Source: a virus
DNA length: 24,840 nt
Reading direction: 5' to 3' (one strand)
Virus record (IMG/VR): IMGVR_UViG_3300013285_000073
Coordinates: 1 to 24,840 of that record
The translations under genes and the position numbers were made by a program. The notes under the pieces were generated by a model that did not search any database, was not told the DNA's origin, and was given only the letters and a program-made list of their open reading frames with translations. Below, one piece after another: positions 1-6,130 of the stretch. Numbering within the stretch: the stretch's first letter is position 1; every line of letters starts with the position of its first letter.

Positions 1-197
1 AACGTGTTATTCATACTCCGGGAATTTTTAGTGCGACAGATTTTGTTTCTTACGACCAAATTTCCGAAGACATGGCCCTATCGTGGGCTCAAACTGATCC
101 CGGATTCAACGATGTTGTTAATAGTTTAGCGGCGAGATTACAAAGTATGCCTGCTGTTATTCGAAAACAAGTAGTTCCTTGGTCTACATCAACATAA
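1..197 (+). CDS. C-terminal end of a small DUF7936-like phage protein (5' end outside window)
   Basis: An open frame enters from the left edge (first full codon at base 3) and stops with TAA at 195-197, giving 64 residues. The piece FVSYDQISEDMALSW lines up with FVPYDTVTKEQLLTW in the gene at 489 and FIPFNQLTQPAVEQM in the gene at 813. The end VVPWSTST recalls the proline/tryptophan end LPRPW of the 813 product. I therefore read it as the C-terminal half of a third member of the same family. The family appears in many tailed phages as short proteins near tail genes; its function is unknown to me. Family naming (DUF7936) is from memory. Function unassigned. Confidence 0.6.
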   Translation, partial: RVIHTPGIFSATDFVSYDQISEDMALSWAQTDPGFNDVVNSLAARLQSMPAVIRKQVVPWSTST

Positions 198-219
198 TTT
201 TATCCTGATTAAGTGCATA

Positions 220-227
220 TATAAATA
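220..227 (+). promoter_or_regulatory. T4-type late promoter (TATAAATA)
   Basis: Exact match to the T4 late consensus TATAAATA in the gap between two genes. With T4 geometry (motif about -13 to -6) transcription would start near 233, just ahead of the Shine-Dalgarno AGGAG at 236-240. It would drive the small genes at 247, 489 and 813. Confidence 0.65.
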
Positions 228-246
228 ATTGAAACAGGAGACTTTT

Positions 247-465
247 ATGCAACAAACAGCACCACAGGCAAATAGCCAAGCACAACCTACCATTAATTTA
301 ACAGAGTTATCTATTGACGAAGTCAATGTTATTATTATGGGGTTGGTAAAATTACCTTACGAAACTTCTGCACAGGTAGTAGATAAGGTTAGGATGCAAG
401 CATCTGCACAACTTCAACCAGCACAAACAACACGACCCGACGGAATTACAGTCAATCCACAATAA
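247..465 (+). CDS. Small hypothetical phage protein (72 aa)
   Basis: I place the start at ATG 247 rather than the in-frame TTG at 229, because AGGAG at 236-240 sits 6 nt before ATG 247 and TTG 229 would lie before that ribosome site. The product is Gln/Ala-rich at both ends (MQQTAPQANSQAQPT at the N-terminus, QLQPAQTT near the C-terminus). Between them is a short predicted helical core, LTELSIDEVNVIIMGLVKLPYETSAQ. It has no Cys, signal peptide or membrane segment. It lies between two DUF7936-like genes and is probably a late virion-associated or tail-region protein by context. I do not recognise a function. Confidence 0.7.
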   Translation: MQQTAPQANSQAQPTINLTELSIDEVNVIIMGLVKLPYETSAQVVDKVRMQASAQLQPAQTTRPDGITVNPQ

Positions 466-468
466 ATA
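462..468 (+). promoter_or_regulatory. Late-promoter-like motif ATAAATA overlapping a stop codon
   Basis: ATAAATA contains the TAA stop (463-465) of the gene at 247. T4 spacing would put the start of transcription near 474, just before the Shine-Dalgarno GAGGAG (476-481) of the gene at 489. One base differs from the full 8-bp consensus. Confidence 0.4.
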
Positions 469-488
469 GTATATTGAGGAGACTTTAA

Positions 489-809
489 ATGGCTATTACT
501 TACGAATGGGACGTCCAGTCAATTGATGTCATTTCTGAATACAATACTAGCAAGGATGTTGTTAGTAGAGTTGTATGGAAATGCACAGCAAATGATGGAA
601 CATATACAAAAGAAATGACTGGGGTCCAAGACCTTAATATTTCTAATCTTGATCCAGAAAATTTTGTTCCGTACGATACTGTCACAAAAGAGCAGTTACT
701 AACCTGGGTTAAAGTTTGGGTTAATGTTCCGGCAGTTGAGCGTTCTTTAATCCCTAATGTGTATACACGCCATTTTGCAGGAGATTCTCTTGCACAGCCG
801 GAGGCTTAA
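489..809 (+). CDS. DUF7936-like small phage protein (106 aa)
   Basis: The start ATG 489 is fixed by GAGGAG at 476-481 with a 7-nt spacer. The protein opens with AITYEWDVQSIDV and has the pattern VVSRVVWKCTANDGTYT, FVPYDTVTKEQLLTWV. This matches my memory of the DUF7936 family (N-terminal ITYxW strand, central W-x-x-x-A-x-DGT turn, then FxPYxxLT and a C-terminal helix). It is a paralogue of the gene at 813 and of the truncated gene at the left edge. It is soluble, with no signal peptide or membrane segment. The gene at 813 follows after 3 bases. The role is unknown; it is probably a small virion or tail accessory protein by location only. Confidence 0.75.
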   Translation: MAITYEWDVQSIDVISEYNTSKDVVSRVVWKCTANDGTYTKEMTGVQDLNISNLDPENFVPYDTVTKEQLLTWVKVWVNVPAVERSLIPNVYTRHFAGDSLAQPEA

Positions 810-812
810 TAA

Positions 813-1145
813 ATGGATGTTATCTTAACATACACTTGGGAATTTGGTCGTTTTCTTGCACACCCTGCATTAAACGATTTAACCAATGTTGTTTATAATA
901 TAGAATTTATTTTATCAGCAACTGATCAAGACGGCCACGGATCTCAATATTTTGGAAACATAGGGCTGAGTGAGCCAGATCCCCTACTGTTTATTCCGTT
1001 TAATCAACTCACACAACCTGCTGTAGAACAGATGGTTATGACAGCACTAGGTGATGATGCTATCGCTGACCTTAAGGCAAATCTAGCAAATCAAATTGCG
1101 CAACAAATCCAGCCTGCTACGGCTCAACTTCCGCGTCCTTGGTAA
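813..1145 (+). CDS. DUF7936-like small phage protein (110 aa), paralogue of the preceding gene
   Basis: It starts at ATG 813, with GGAGG (800-804) inside the 3' end of the preceding gene, so translation is probably coupled. The protein shows the same layout as its neighbour: LTYTWEFGRF at the N-terminus, then ATDQDGHGSQYFGNIG, FIPFNQLTQPAVEQMV, and a helix LKANLANQIAQQIQP ending in LPRPW. Similarity to the gene at 489 is low but collinear, as expected for old tandem duplicates. Its TAA (1143-1145) touches the stop codon of the converging Nudix gene with no base between them. Function unknown. Confidence 0.75.
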   Translation: MDVILTYTWEFGRFLAHPALNDLTNVVYNIEFILSATDQDGHGSQYFGNIGLSEPDPLLFIPFNQLTQPAVEQMVMTALGDDAIADLKANLANQIAQQIQPATAQLPRPW

Positions 1146-1574
1146 TCAGGACAACATTTCTAGCAACAATTCAATTTTAGTTTTATTAGTCTTGTTAGAA
1201 AGACTACGTTTTACACCTTGGTGTAAAGGCTTTGGCCATTGACCGTAATTGCACCAAGCATAGCCTACATGCTCGTCATTTAGTGTAGGAATAAATTCTT
1301 TATCAATTAATAGTACATAGGTATTATAAAAGAAGTGTTGATCCTCGCTTGTAAAAAGTTCTAAAGGAATAACTTTTTTAATTATGGGAGTCTTACCTAC
1401 TTCTTCTTTAATTTCGCGTTCTAATGCTTCGTAAGGAGTAGCATCTAATGGTTCTTTCTTACCACCTACAATACCCCAAGACCCTGCTGTGCGTCCTTGG
1501 CTACGAAGTAAAAATAAAAATCGCCTAGTATCTTTTGCTATAAAAAATCCGCCACTGCATACTATGTCTGTCAT
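1146..1574 (-). CDS. Nudix hydrolase (142 aa)
   Basis: A Nudix-box region is visible: GGKKEPLDATPYEALEREIK followed by EEVG. The catalytic REIKEEVG half is intact. The first half has one extra residue compared with GX5EX7REUXEEXGU, so the usual first Glu is replaced by a Glu/Asp nearby. Nudix enzymes hydrolyse nucleoside diphosphates linked to another group, for example oxidised dNTPs or capped nucleotides; the substrate here is unknown. I chose ATG 1574, which overlaps the TGA of gp15 as ATGA and suggests translational coupling; an in-frame ATG at 1589 would add five residues. It is the last gene of the inverted gp14-gp15 cassette and converges on the gene at 813. Confidence 0.8.
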   Translation of the reverse strand: MTDIVCSGGFFIAKDTRRFLFLLRSQGRTAGSWGIVGGKKEPLDATPYEALEREIKEEVGKTPIIKKVIPLELFTSEDQHFFYNTYVLLIDKEFIPTLNDEHVGYAWCNYGQWPKPLHQGVKRSLSNKTNKTKIELLLEMLS

Positions 1575-3028
1575 AAAACTAAACGCCAATCTCCTGGATG
1601 ATATATACCGTCAACGGATTTACTCCACTCAACACCGTCCCATTTGTATTGTGTACCTGTGTATGAATTAGTTATATAAGTTACTTCTTGTGGGACTGTA
1701 CTATCGAATATAACATTCCATTGTGTGCCGTTCCACTGAATGATGTCGTTAGCATGTGCAATTAATCTTTCAGTTTGGGTGTTAGATTGACCAAATTTTT
1801 TCCAAGTAATTGGTGCAAATTCTTCTGCTACACTATTATCTGTATTAATATCTTCTAAAATAAGATATCTGGTATCGGTATCAATATTTTGTCCAGGATT
1901 AAATGTTAGCGGATTAATAATAGCATTAATTGTTCCTCTAACATGATTATGTTCTAAATCATAAAGATCAGTATTAAGCAATGTTTCATTGTCGTATGTT
2001 AGACTTAACAATTCCATCTCGTCTTCTGCTAAAGGATTGATTGTTAAGTAAGCAATTACTTCTTTGCCGTCCGGCCTTTTAAATGCCGCGTAACTTAATC
2101 CTGCCCTAAATTTTCCAGGATAAAGATCTAACAGTTTATTCCATTGGATTTTAATATCGTTTTTAATAGGCACTTCTTCTAATGCATTATTGCGTGTATT
2201 TTCACCGGCATGCATCAATCTTGCTGTGCCGTCTGTTATTAACACACTATACTGCCCCGGGGTTACTATAACCTGAGCATTTGGATTACCAAAAATTAAC
2301 TCGCCGTTACCAACAGTACCTTCTGGCTCGGTAAAAATATTGGTAATAATTTTAGTAATAATTCCTAGTTTTCTAACCTTGGCAGGAGTTGTTATCCAAA
2401 TTGGGCAACTAAAAGTTAACGAAGCAATATCAATCTCTCCTAATGCTCCCTGACCTACGGTCCTGTTAGACCAATTTATATTAGATAATTCAACGTAACT
2501 TAAACTAGTCCAGTCAATATAATTGCTAGTGGTTTGTATTTCTAGTGCAGGTCTAAACAAAACTAAAATCTGCTCGAGCATTTGAAGTTTTTGTTCAGTA
2601 TTGGTACTCCAAATGTCAGCCATAAACTCAATAGTATAGGGGGTGGGCATCAATCTTTCGACTGTATAATTTTCTCCTTGTGTATTTCCGTAGTCTTTTA
2701 TGACTTCGCCGTATGTAGGACTATCGGGATTTTCATCGACATACTCCCATTGTCTTTCCCTTACATTTATTTTACTAACAAAAGTAGGATCTTGTAATCG
2801 TTCTCTAGATAAGTTTAGACTTTTTATGTAACAGGCAATGAACGGAGCAGAGTTCATTATATTCTCACTATTCTGTGTAAGGATAGATGCTGCCTGGCGA
2901 CTCATATCGCCATAACGAACAGGTACCTGAATAGGGGTATTTTGATTATTTGAGTAACTAAAATTACTCATCAACCGCATAAATTGGGCCAAGTATCGGC
3001 GTATCTGCCCATCATAAAAAAGTTCCAT
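1571..3028 (-). CDS. 15: Tail sheath stabiliser / tail completion protein, T4 gp15-like, with C-terminal extension (485 aa)
   Basis: The N-terminus shows the gp15 pattern known from T4-type marine phages: YDGQIRRYLAQFMRLMSNF, then VPVRYGDMSRQAASILTQ, SAPFIACYIKSLNLSRERL, FVSKINVRER and MPTPYTIEFMADIWST. In T4, gp15 forms the hexamer that caps the finished sheath and tube and joins the tail to the neck. T4 gp15 is about 272 aa; this protein is far longer. The extra part (about residues 240-485) is Asp/Asn/Tyr/Trp-rich and contains IIQWNGTQWNVIFDS and YKWDGVEWSK, a small module also seen in gp14 and gp18 of this window. The ATG (3028-3026) shares one base with the gp14 TAA. It lies on the minus strand with gp14, opposite to gp13. 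Confidence 0.8.
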   Translation of the reverse strand: MELFYDGQIRRYLAQFMRLMSNFSYSNNQNTPIQVPVRYGDMSRQAASILTQNSENIMNSAPFIACYIKSLNLSRERLQDPTFVSKINVRERQWEYVDENPDSPTYGEVIKDYGNTQGENYTVERLMPTPYTIEFMADIWSTNTEQKLQMLEQILVLFRPALEIQTTSNYIDWTSLSYVELSNINWSNRTVGQGALGEIDIASLTFSCPIWITTPAKVRKLGIITKIITNIFTEPEGTVGNGELIFGNPNAQVIVTPGQYSVLITDGTARLMHAGENTRNNALEEVPIKNDIKIQWNKLLDLYPGKFRAGLSYAAFKRPDGKEVIAYLTINPLAEDEMELLSLTYDNETLLNTDLYDLEHNHVRGTINAIINPLTFNPGQNIDTDTRYLILEDINTDNSVAEEFAPITWKKFGQSNTQTERLIAHANDIIQWNGTQWNVIFDSTVPQEVTYITNSYTGTQYKWDGVEWSKSVDGIYHPGDWRLVL

Positions 3029-4263
3029 TAGTTATCTGCCTTTGGTTTGTTAGTTTTTAATGCTTTACTTAATGACTGGCGCTCTTTGACCGCTTTACCG
3101 TTAATAGTAGATGACGCATCATTATTAATAAACGATCCAATCTGTGTTTGCCTTGTTTTATTAATAGCATCTGGTTTACCGTCTACTGGCTTATTAGTCA
3201 TTGTCATGCGCACATTTGTTTCTTGGAATACCCAATGACGCCCGTCAAATTTAAATAATCGATTAGGCATATAATCTATTCTTAAACAAAATGCACCCTT
3301 GTAAGGACTATGTGGGAAATCAGTTCCTGAAGTGTAAGGAGCACCATTAGCCGGAACGCCATCGCCTGTTAGATATCCTACGTATATATTTTTTTCGGAA
3401 TTAACAAATACAGAACTAGCATCAACCGTAGAATCGTCTTCGCTAGCATCTCTTTCTTCGTCACTGGCATCTTGTAATGCCAATGAGTGATCATCTTTTA
3501 ATGGCAGTACGTACATTTGATTAGTATCATATCCGCTTAGGGGAGCATCTAATTCTGCTTGAGCAATAATCTGATTATTGATTTCGATATTTTTATTATA
3601 CAATGAAAATACATCTGCAAGTTTAGTTCCATCGGGCACACCTGTTGGTATACCTGTATTAGGATCTGCAGTTACTTCTTGATTAAGAATCTGAGCAAAT
3701 TCTTGTGCGTTGACCATTGGTTCACATTTAGCACGAAGTAAATGTGGATACCATGTTTGACTATAACCTGTTGCGGCACGATTAATTTCTGACACAACAT
3801 AAAACTTTCTTAATGCAACCATAGAATCATTTAGTGCATACTCATCACGTAAGTGAGGCAGTTCTAAAACATCACCTATCATCAATTTACGGCCTAACGC
3901 TTCGACAGTACTTCTTAAATGAAATGTAATCATTACATTATCGTTGCTCAAAAAGAATCCAAATTGCATTAGATTAAAATCTATATCTTGCATGGTATAA
4001 ATTCCACGCATTATGTAAATATCAGGTTCATATTTACGATCTCTGTTTTCCATAAACAGCACATCTTGTATCCCTAACTCTGGAATAGGATTGCCGTTAA
4101 CTGGAGTAGCGGGTGTTGCTTCACCAGAAACAGGATCTATAGGTCCTACATATTTGTGGACATAAACATCAACTCCGCCCACCTGAAATTGTTCAGCAAT
4201 GTTGCGGTCTAACATTTTGAAATCATTGCCCTTTTCAGGACGGTACATGGATAGTCTTGGCAT
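3028..4263 (-). CDS. 14: Neck protein, T4 gp14-like (411 aa)
   Basis: The start is placed at ATG 4263 (MPRLSMYRPEKGNDFK). This is the conserved beginning of gp14 in T4-type marine phages; an ATG ten codons upstream would read through the promoter. Further family-like pieces are EQFQVGGVDVYVHKYVGP, FMENRDRKYEPDIYIMRG, DIDFNLMQFGFFL, LGRKLMIGDVLELPHL and YALNDSMVALRKFYVV. In T4, gp14 and gp13 build the neck that joins the DNA-filled head to the tail. It is longer than T4 gp14 (about 256 aa): after about residue 215 comes an Asp/Ser-rich segment and a module GAFCLRIDY...LFKFDGRHW shared with gp15 and gp18. No Shine-Dalgarno is visible; TATAAATA ends 7 nt before the ATG. Confidence 0.85.
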   Translation of the reverse strand: MPRLSMYRPEKGNDFKMLDRNIAEQFQVGGVDVYVHKYVGPIDPVSGEATPATPVNGNPIPELGIQDVLFMENRDRKYEPDIYIMRGIYTMQDIDFNLMQFGFFLSNDNVMITFHLRSTVEALGRKLMIGDVLELPHLRDEYALNDSMVALRKFYVVSEINRAATGYSQTWYPHLLRAKCEPMVNAQEFAQILNQEVTADPNTGIPTGVPDGTKLADVFSLYNKNIEINNQIIAQAELDAPLSGYDTNQMYVLPLKDDHSLALQDASDEERDASEDDSTVDASSVFVNSEKNIYVGYLTGDGVPANGAPYTSGTDFPHSPYKGAFCLRIDYMPNRLFKFDGRHWVFQETNVRMTMTNKPVDGKPDAINKTRQTQIGSFINNDASSTINGKAVKERQSLSKALKTNKPKADN

Positions 4264-4270
4264 AGTCGTG

Positions 4271-4278
4271 TATTTATA
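4271..4278 (-). promoter_or_regulatory. Late promoter TATAAATA for gp14-gp15-Nudix (minus strand)
   Basis: The plus strand reads TATTTATA, so the minus strand has the exact late consensus. It ends 7 nt before the gp14 ATG (4263). With T4 spacing the mRNA would begin about 2 nt before ATG. It is head-to-head with the gp13 motif at 4280-4286. Confidence 0.65.
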
Positions 4279-4279
4279 G

Positions 4280-4286
4280 GTAAATA
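4280..4286 (+). promoter_or_regulatory. Late-promoter-like motif GTAAATA for gp13 (plus strand)
   Basis: GTAAATA ends exactly 5 nt before ATG 4292 and no Shine-Dalgarno is present. Together with the opposing TATAAATA at 4271-4278 it forms an inverted repeat (TATTTA, 4-nt spacer, TAAATA) that fills most of the 28-bp gap between gp14 and gp13. Confidence 0.5.
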
Positions 4287-4291
4287 GTAGC

Positions 4292-5050
4292 ATGAACGAA
4301 ACAGAAACCGAAAAACAAAAAGTGGTTGATTATATCAAGACCTCTCTAGGCGACGGTATGATTGACGTAGAACTGGATCCTAAACACTACGATCTTGCTA
4401 TAGATATTGCCCTGCGCAAGTATAGACAACGTAGTCAAAACTCCGTAGAAGAAAGTTTTGGATATCTAACACTGCAAACAGATGTTAACGAATACCAGTT
4501 AGCACCCGAAGTTATGCAGGTTAGACAGATTTTTAGAAGAAGTATCGGTTCTAGATCAGGCGGCGGCGATGGTGGTACGCTATTTGAACCATTTAACTTG
4601 GCCTATTCTAATACCTATCTATTAAGCAGTTCTAACATGGGCGGCCTAGCAACTTACATGATGTTTTCTCAGTACCAAAATCTAGTTGGTAAAATGTTTG
4701 GTTCGTTTATTAATTTTGATTGGAATTCAGTAACTAAAAAGTTAAGGATTACACAACGTCCTCGAGGCGAAGAAAATGTACTGCTTTGGATGTATAACTA
4801 CAAACCAGATTTTATATTATTTCAAGATACCTGGGCAGGTATTTGGATTAGAGATTACGCAACAGCACGAGCAAAAGTCATCTTAGGCGAAGCCCGCGAA
4901 AAGTTTGCTACCATTGCTAGCCCGCAAGGCGGAACAAATCTAAACGGAACGGCACTAAAGGCCGAAGGCAAGGCTGAAATGGAAATGCTAGAGCAGGATC
5001 TAATTAACAACAAAGATAACCAACAGCCGTTGACATTTGTCATAGGATAA
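4292..5050 (+). CDS. 13: Neck protein, T4 gp13-like (252 aa)
   Basis: The protein begins MNETETEKQKVVDYIKTSLG, then IDVELDPKHYDLAIDIALRK, YRQRSQNSVEESFGYLTLQ, a Gly/Ser-rich stretch, FINFDWNSVTKKLRITQRP and IWIRDYATARAKVILGEARE. It ends in a Gly/Asn loop and a helix. This order (an N-terminal Y-x-x-ALxxYRxRS helix, Tyr/Asp-rich beta core and C-terminal helix with WIRDYATARAK) is typical of gp13 of T4-type phages. In T4, gp13 binds the portal ring and, with gp14, closes the head and accepts the tail. It is shorter than T4 gp13 (about 309 aa). The neighbours fit: gp14 and gp15 diverge from the same 28-bp gap. The early promoter of the next gene begins inside its last codons. Confidence 0.85.
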   Translation: MNETETEKQKVVDYIKTSLGDGMIDVELDPKHYDLAIDIALRKYRQRSQNSVEESFGYLTLQTDVNEYQLAPEVMQVRQIFRRSIGSRSGGGDGGTLFEPFNLAYSNTYLLSSSNMGGLATYMMFSQYQNLVGKMFGSFINFDWNSVTKKLRITQRPRGEENVLLWMYNYKPDFILFQDTWAGIWIRDYATARAKVILGEAREKFATIASPQGGTNLNGTALKAEGKAEMEMLEQDLINNKDNQQPLTFVIG

Positions 5051-5058
5051 TATACACT
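5030..5058 (+). promoter_or_regulatory. Sigma70-like (early) promoter for the dNMP kinase
   Basis: TTGACA at 5030-5035, a 17-bp spacer, and TACACT at 5053-5058 (4 of 6 matches to TATAAT). Transcription would start near 5065, just before the Shine-Dalgarno GGGGAG (5072-5077). The -35 box lies inside the end of gp13. Confidence 0.55.
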
Positions 5059-5082
5059 ATAGCATCTACTTGGGGAGATACT

Positions 5083-5763
5083 ATGATTATTGGTGTATGC
5101 GGATTTATTGGGTCTGGCAAAGATACTATTGCTGACTATCTTACTAATTTCCACGGTTTTAGACGAGAAAGTTTTGCAGGCAGTTTAAAAGATGCTGTAG
5201 CACAAGTATTTGGTTGGGACCGAACCATGCTAGAAGGACGTACCAAATCTGCACGTGAATGGCGTGAACAAGTAGATCCGTGGTGGGCAGATCGTCTAGG
5301 TATGCCCGAATTAACTCCTCGTTGGGTATTACAGTATTGGGGTACAGAAGTATGTCGAAAAGGCTTCAACGATGATATTTGGATTGCCGCATTAGAGAAT
5401 AAACTACGCAACTCAAAAGATGACATAGTTATTAGTGATTGCCGTTTTCCTAATGAAATTAAATCAATATGGGATGCCGGTGGTATTGTCGTTCGTGTAA
5501 AGAGAGGCCCAGAGCCGGAGTGGTACGATGCCGCAATAGATGCAAATAAAGGCGACAGACATATGGGGTGGGCATTGGGTAAAAAACGATTGGAAGAATT
5601 TAAAATTCATGCAAGTGAAACAGCATGGGTAGGTACCAGGTTTGATCATATTCTGACTAATGACGGAACAATTGATGATCTATTTCATAAGATTAAAAAT
5701 CTGGTCGGAGATCGCCCTGACGCCATCGACCCCCATCTTTTCGAATCACTACAGAGCAATTAG
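5083..5763 (+). CDS. 1: Deoxynucleoside monophosphate kinase (T4 gp1-like, 226 aa)
   Basis: A P-loop GFIGSGKDT lies at residues 7-15, followed by IADYLTNFHGFRRESFAG. This is the N-terminal fold of phage dNMP kinases, which phosphorylate dNMPs to dNDPs for phage DNA synthesis. Further points are LQYWGTEVCRKGFNDDIW (acceptor-side helix), IVISDCRFPNEIKSIWDAGG with its D-x-R-F-x-N-E motif, and ITLTNDG-like HILTNDGTIDDLF near the end, as in T4 gp1 (about 241 aa). The start ATG 5083 has GGGGAG 5 nt upstream. It has its own sigma70-like promoter inside gp13, so it is probably made early although it lies among late genes. The last ~20 residues after DDLFHKIKN are encoded opposite the 3' end of the HNH gene and look like an acquired tail. 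Confidence 0.85.
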   Translation: MIIGVCGFIGSGKDTIADYLTNFHGFRRESFAGSLKDAVAQVFGWDRTMLEGRTKSAREWREQVDPWWADRLGMPELTPRWVLQYWGTEVCRKGFNDDIWIAALENKLRNSKDDIVISDCRFPNEIKSIWDAGGIVVRVKRGPEPEWYDAAIDANKGDRHMGWALGKKRLEEFKIHASETAWVGTRFDHILTNDGTIDDLFHKIKNLVGDRPDAIDPHLFESLQSN

Positions 5764-6028
5764 CACAGATAGTTTTCAAGTTGGCAGGATTAGCGTTTAG
5801 CAAATTTCCGTCAACATGAAATACATTAAACACCTCCTTGTGGAGACTTTTAAATCCACACTTGTCACAACTGGTCTTTTTCTTATATCCAAACTTAGCC
5901 CACGAGGGCTTGTCTGATAAGAATCCTCGAGCACAGTGATCACAGGTAGACCTGTAATAAGTCTTGCCTTCTTTATAATAGTTAACAGCCACCGGTCTCT
6001 GTTGACATTTTTTACAAGTATTACGCAT
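5693..6028 (-). CDS. HNH-type / four-cysteine zinc-binding endonuclease-like protein (111 aa)
   Basis: The protein has three CxxC pairs: CKKC near the start, CDHC at about residue 30, and CDKC at about residue 55. Then comes VFHVDGNLLNANPANLKTIC and CANC. The H-x-DG-N...N-x-x-NL...C-x-x-C pattern is the core of small phage HNH-like nucleases that bind zinc through the Cys pairs. The ending GGRWRQGDLRPDF recalls other phage HNH proteins, so the stop is credible. Such genes are often free-standing homing-type or mobile genes in T4-like phages. It runs against its neighbours and overlaps the dNMP kinase by 71 bp. It has a GGGCGG-type ribosome site close to ATG 6028. Activity not shown; some HNH-like proteins of this size may only bind DNA. 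Confidence 0.7.
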   Translation of the reverse strand: MRNTCKKCQQRPVAVNYYKEGKTYYRSTCDHCARGFLSDKPSWAKFGYKKKTSCDKCGFKSLHKEVFNVFHVDGNLLNANPANLKTICANCSVVIRKDGGRWRQGDLRPDF

Positions 6029-6056
6029 ACGCCGCCCTTTTTGATGCCCTTTTCAT
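6021..6056 (-). other. Possible 11-codon leader ORF ahead of the HNH gene
   Basis: The minus strand reads ATG at 6056-6054 and stops with TAA at 6023-6021, encoding MKRASKRAAYA. The stop overlaps the HNH gene start (ATG 6028-6026) by 8 nt. A CTTAAATA motif lies 3 nt upstream. It could couple translation of the HNH gene; it could equally be chance. Confidence 0.2.
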
Positions 6057-6059
6057 AGG

Positions 6060-6067
6060 TATTTAAG
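6060..6067 (-). promoter_or_regulatory. Weak late-promoter-like motif CTTAAATA (minus strand) for the HNH gene
   Basis: The plus strand reads TATTTAAG. It is the only late-like motif upstream of the HNH gene in the 102 bp between ATG 6028 and the gp18 start. It departs from TATAAATA at two positions. Confidence 0.25.
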
Positions 6068-6090
6068 CCAGCATTTTTTAACCATATGTG

Positions 6091-6097
6091 CTAAATA
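6091..6097 (+). promoter_or_regulatory. Late promoter CTAAATA for tail sheath gp18
   Basis: CTAAATA in the gap before gp18. With T4 spacing transcription would start near 6103, giving a 28-nt leader with Shine-Dalgarno GGAG at 6120-6123, so this gene is leadered. Confidence 0.5.
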
Positions 6098-6130
6098 TTG
6101 AGAAGAAAACCATTATATGGGAGATTTGAA

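Noticed and set aside
229-246. TTG 229 as start of the first complete gene
   Set aside because: It lies upstream of the Shine-Dalgarno AGGAG that serves ATG 247, so the longer form is unlikely.
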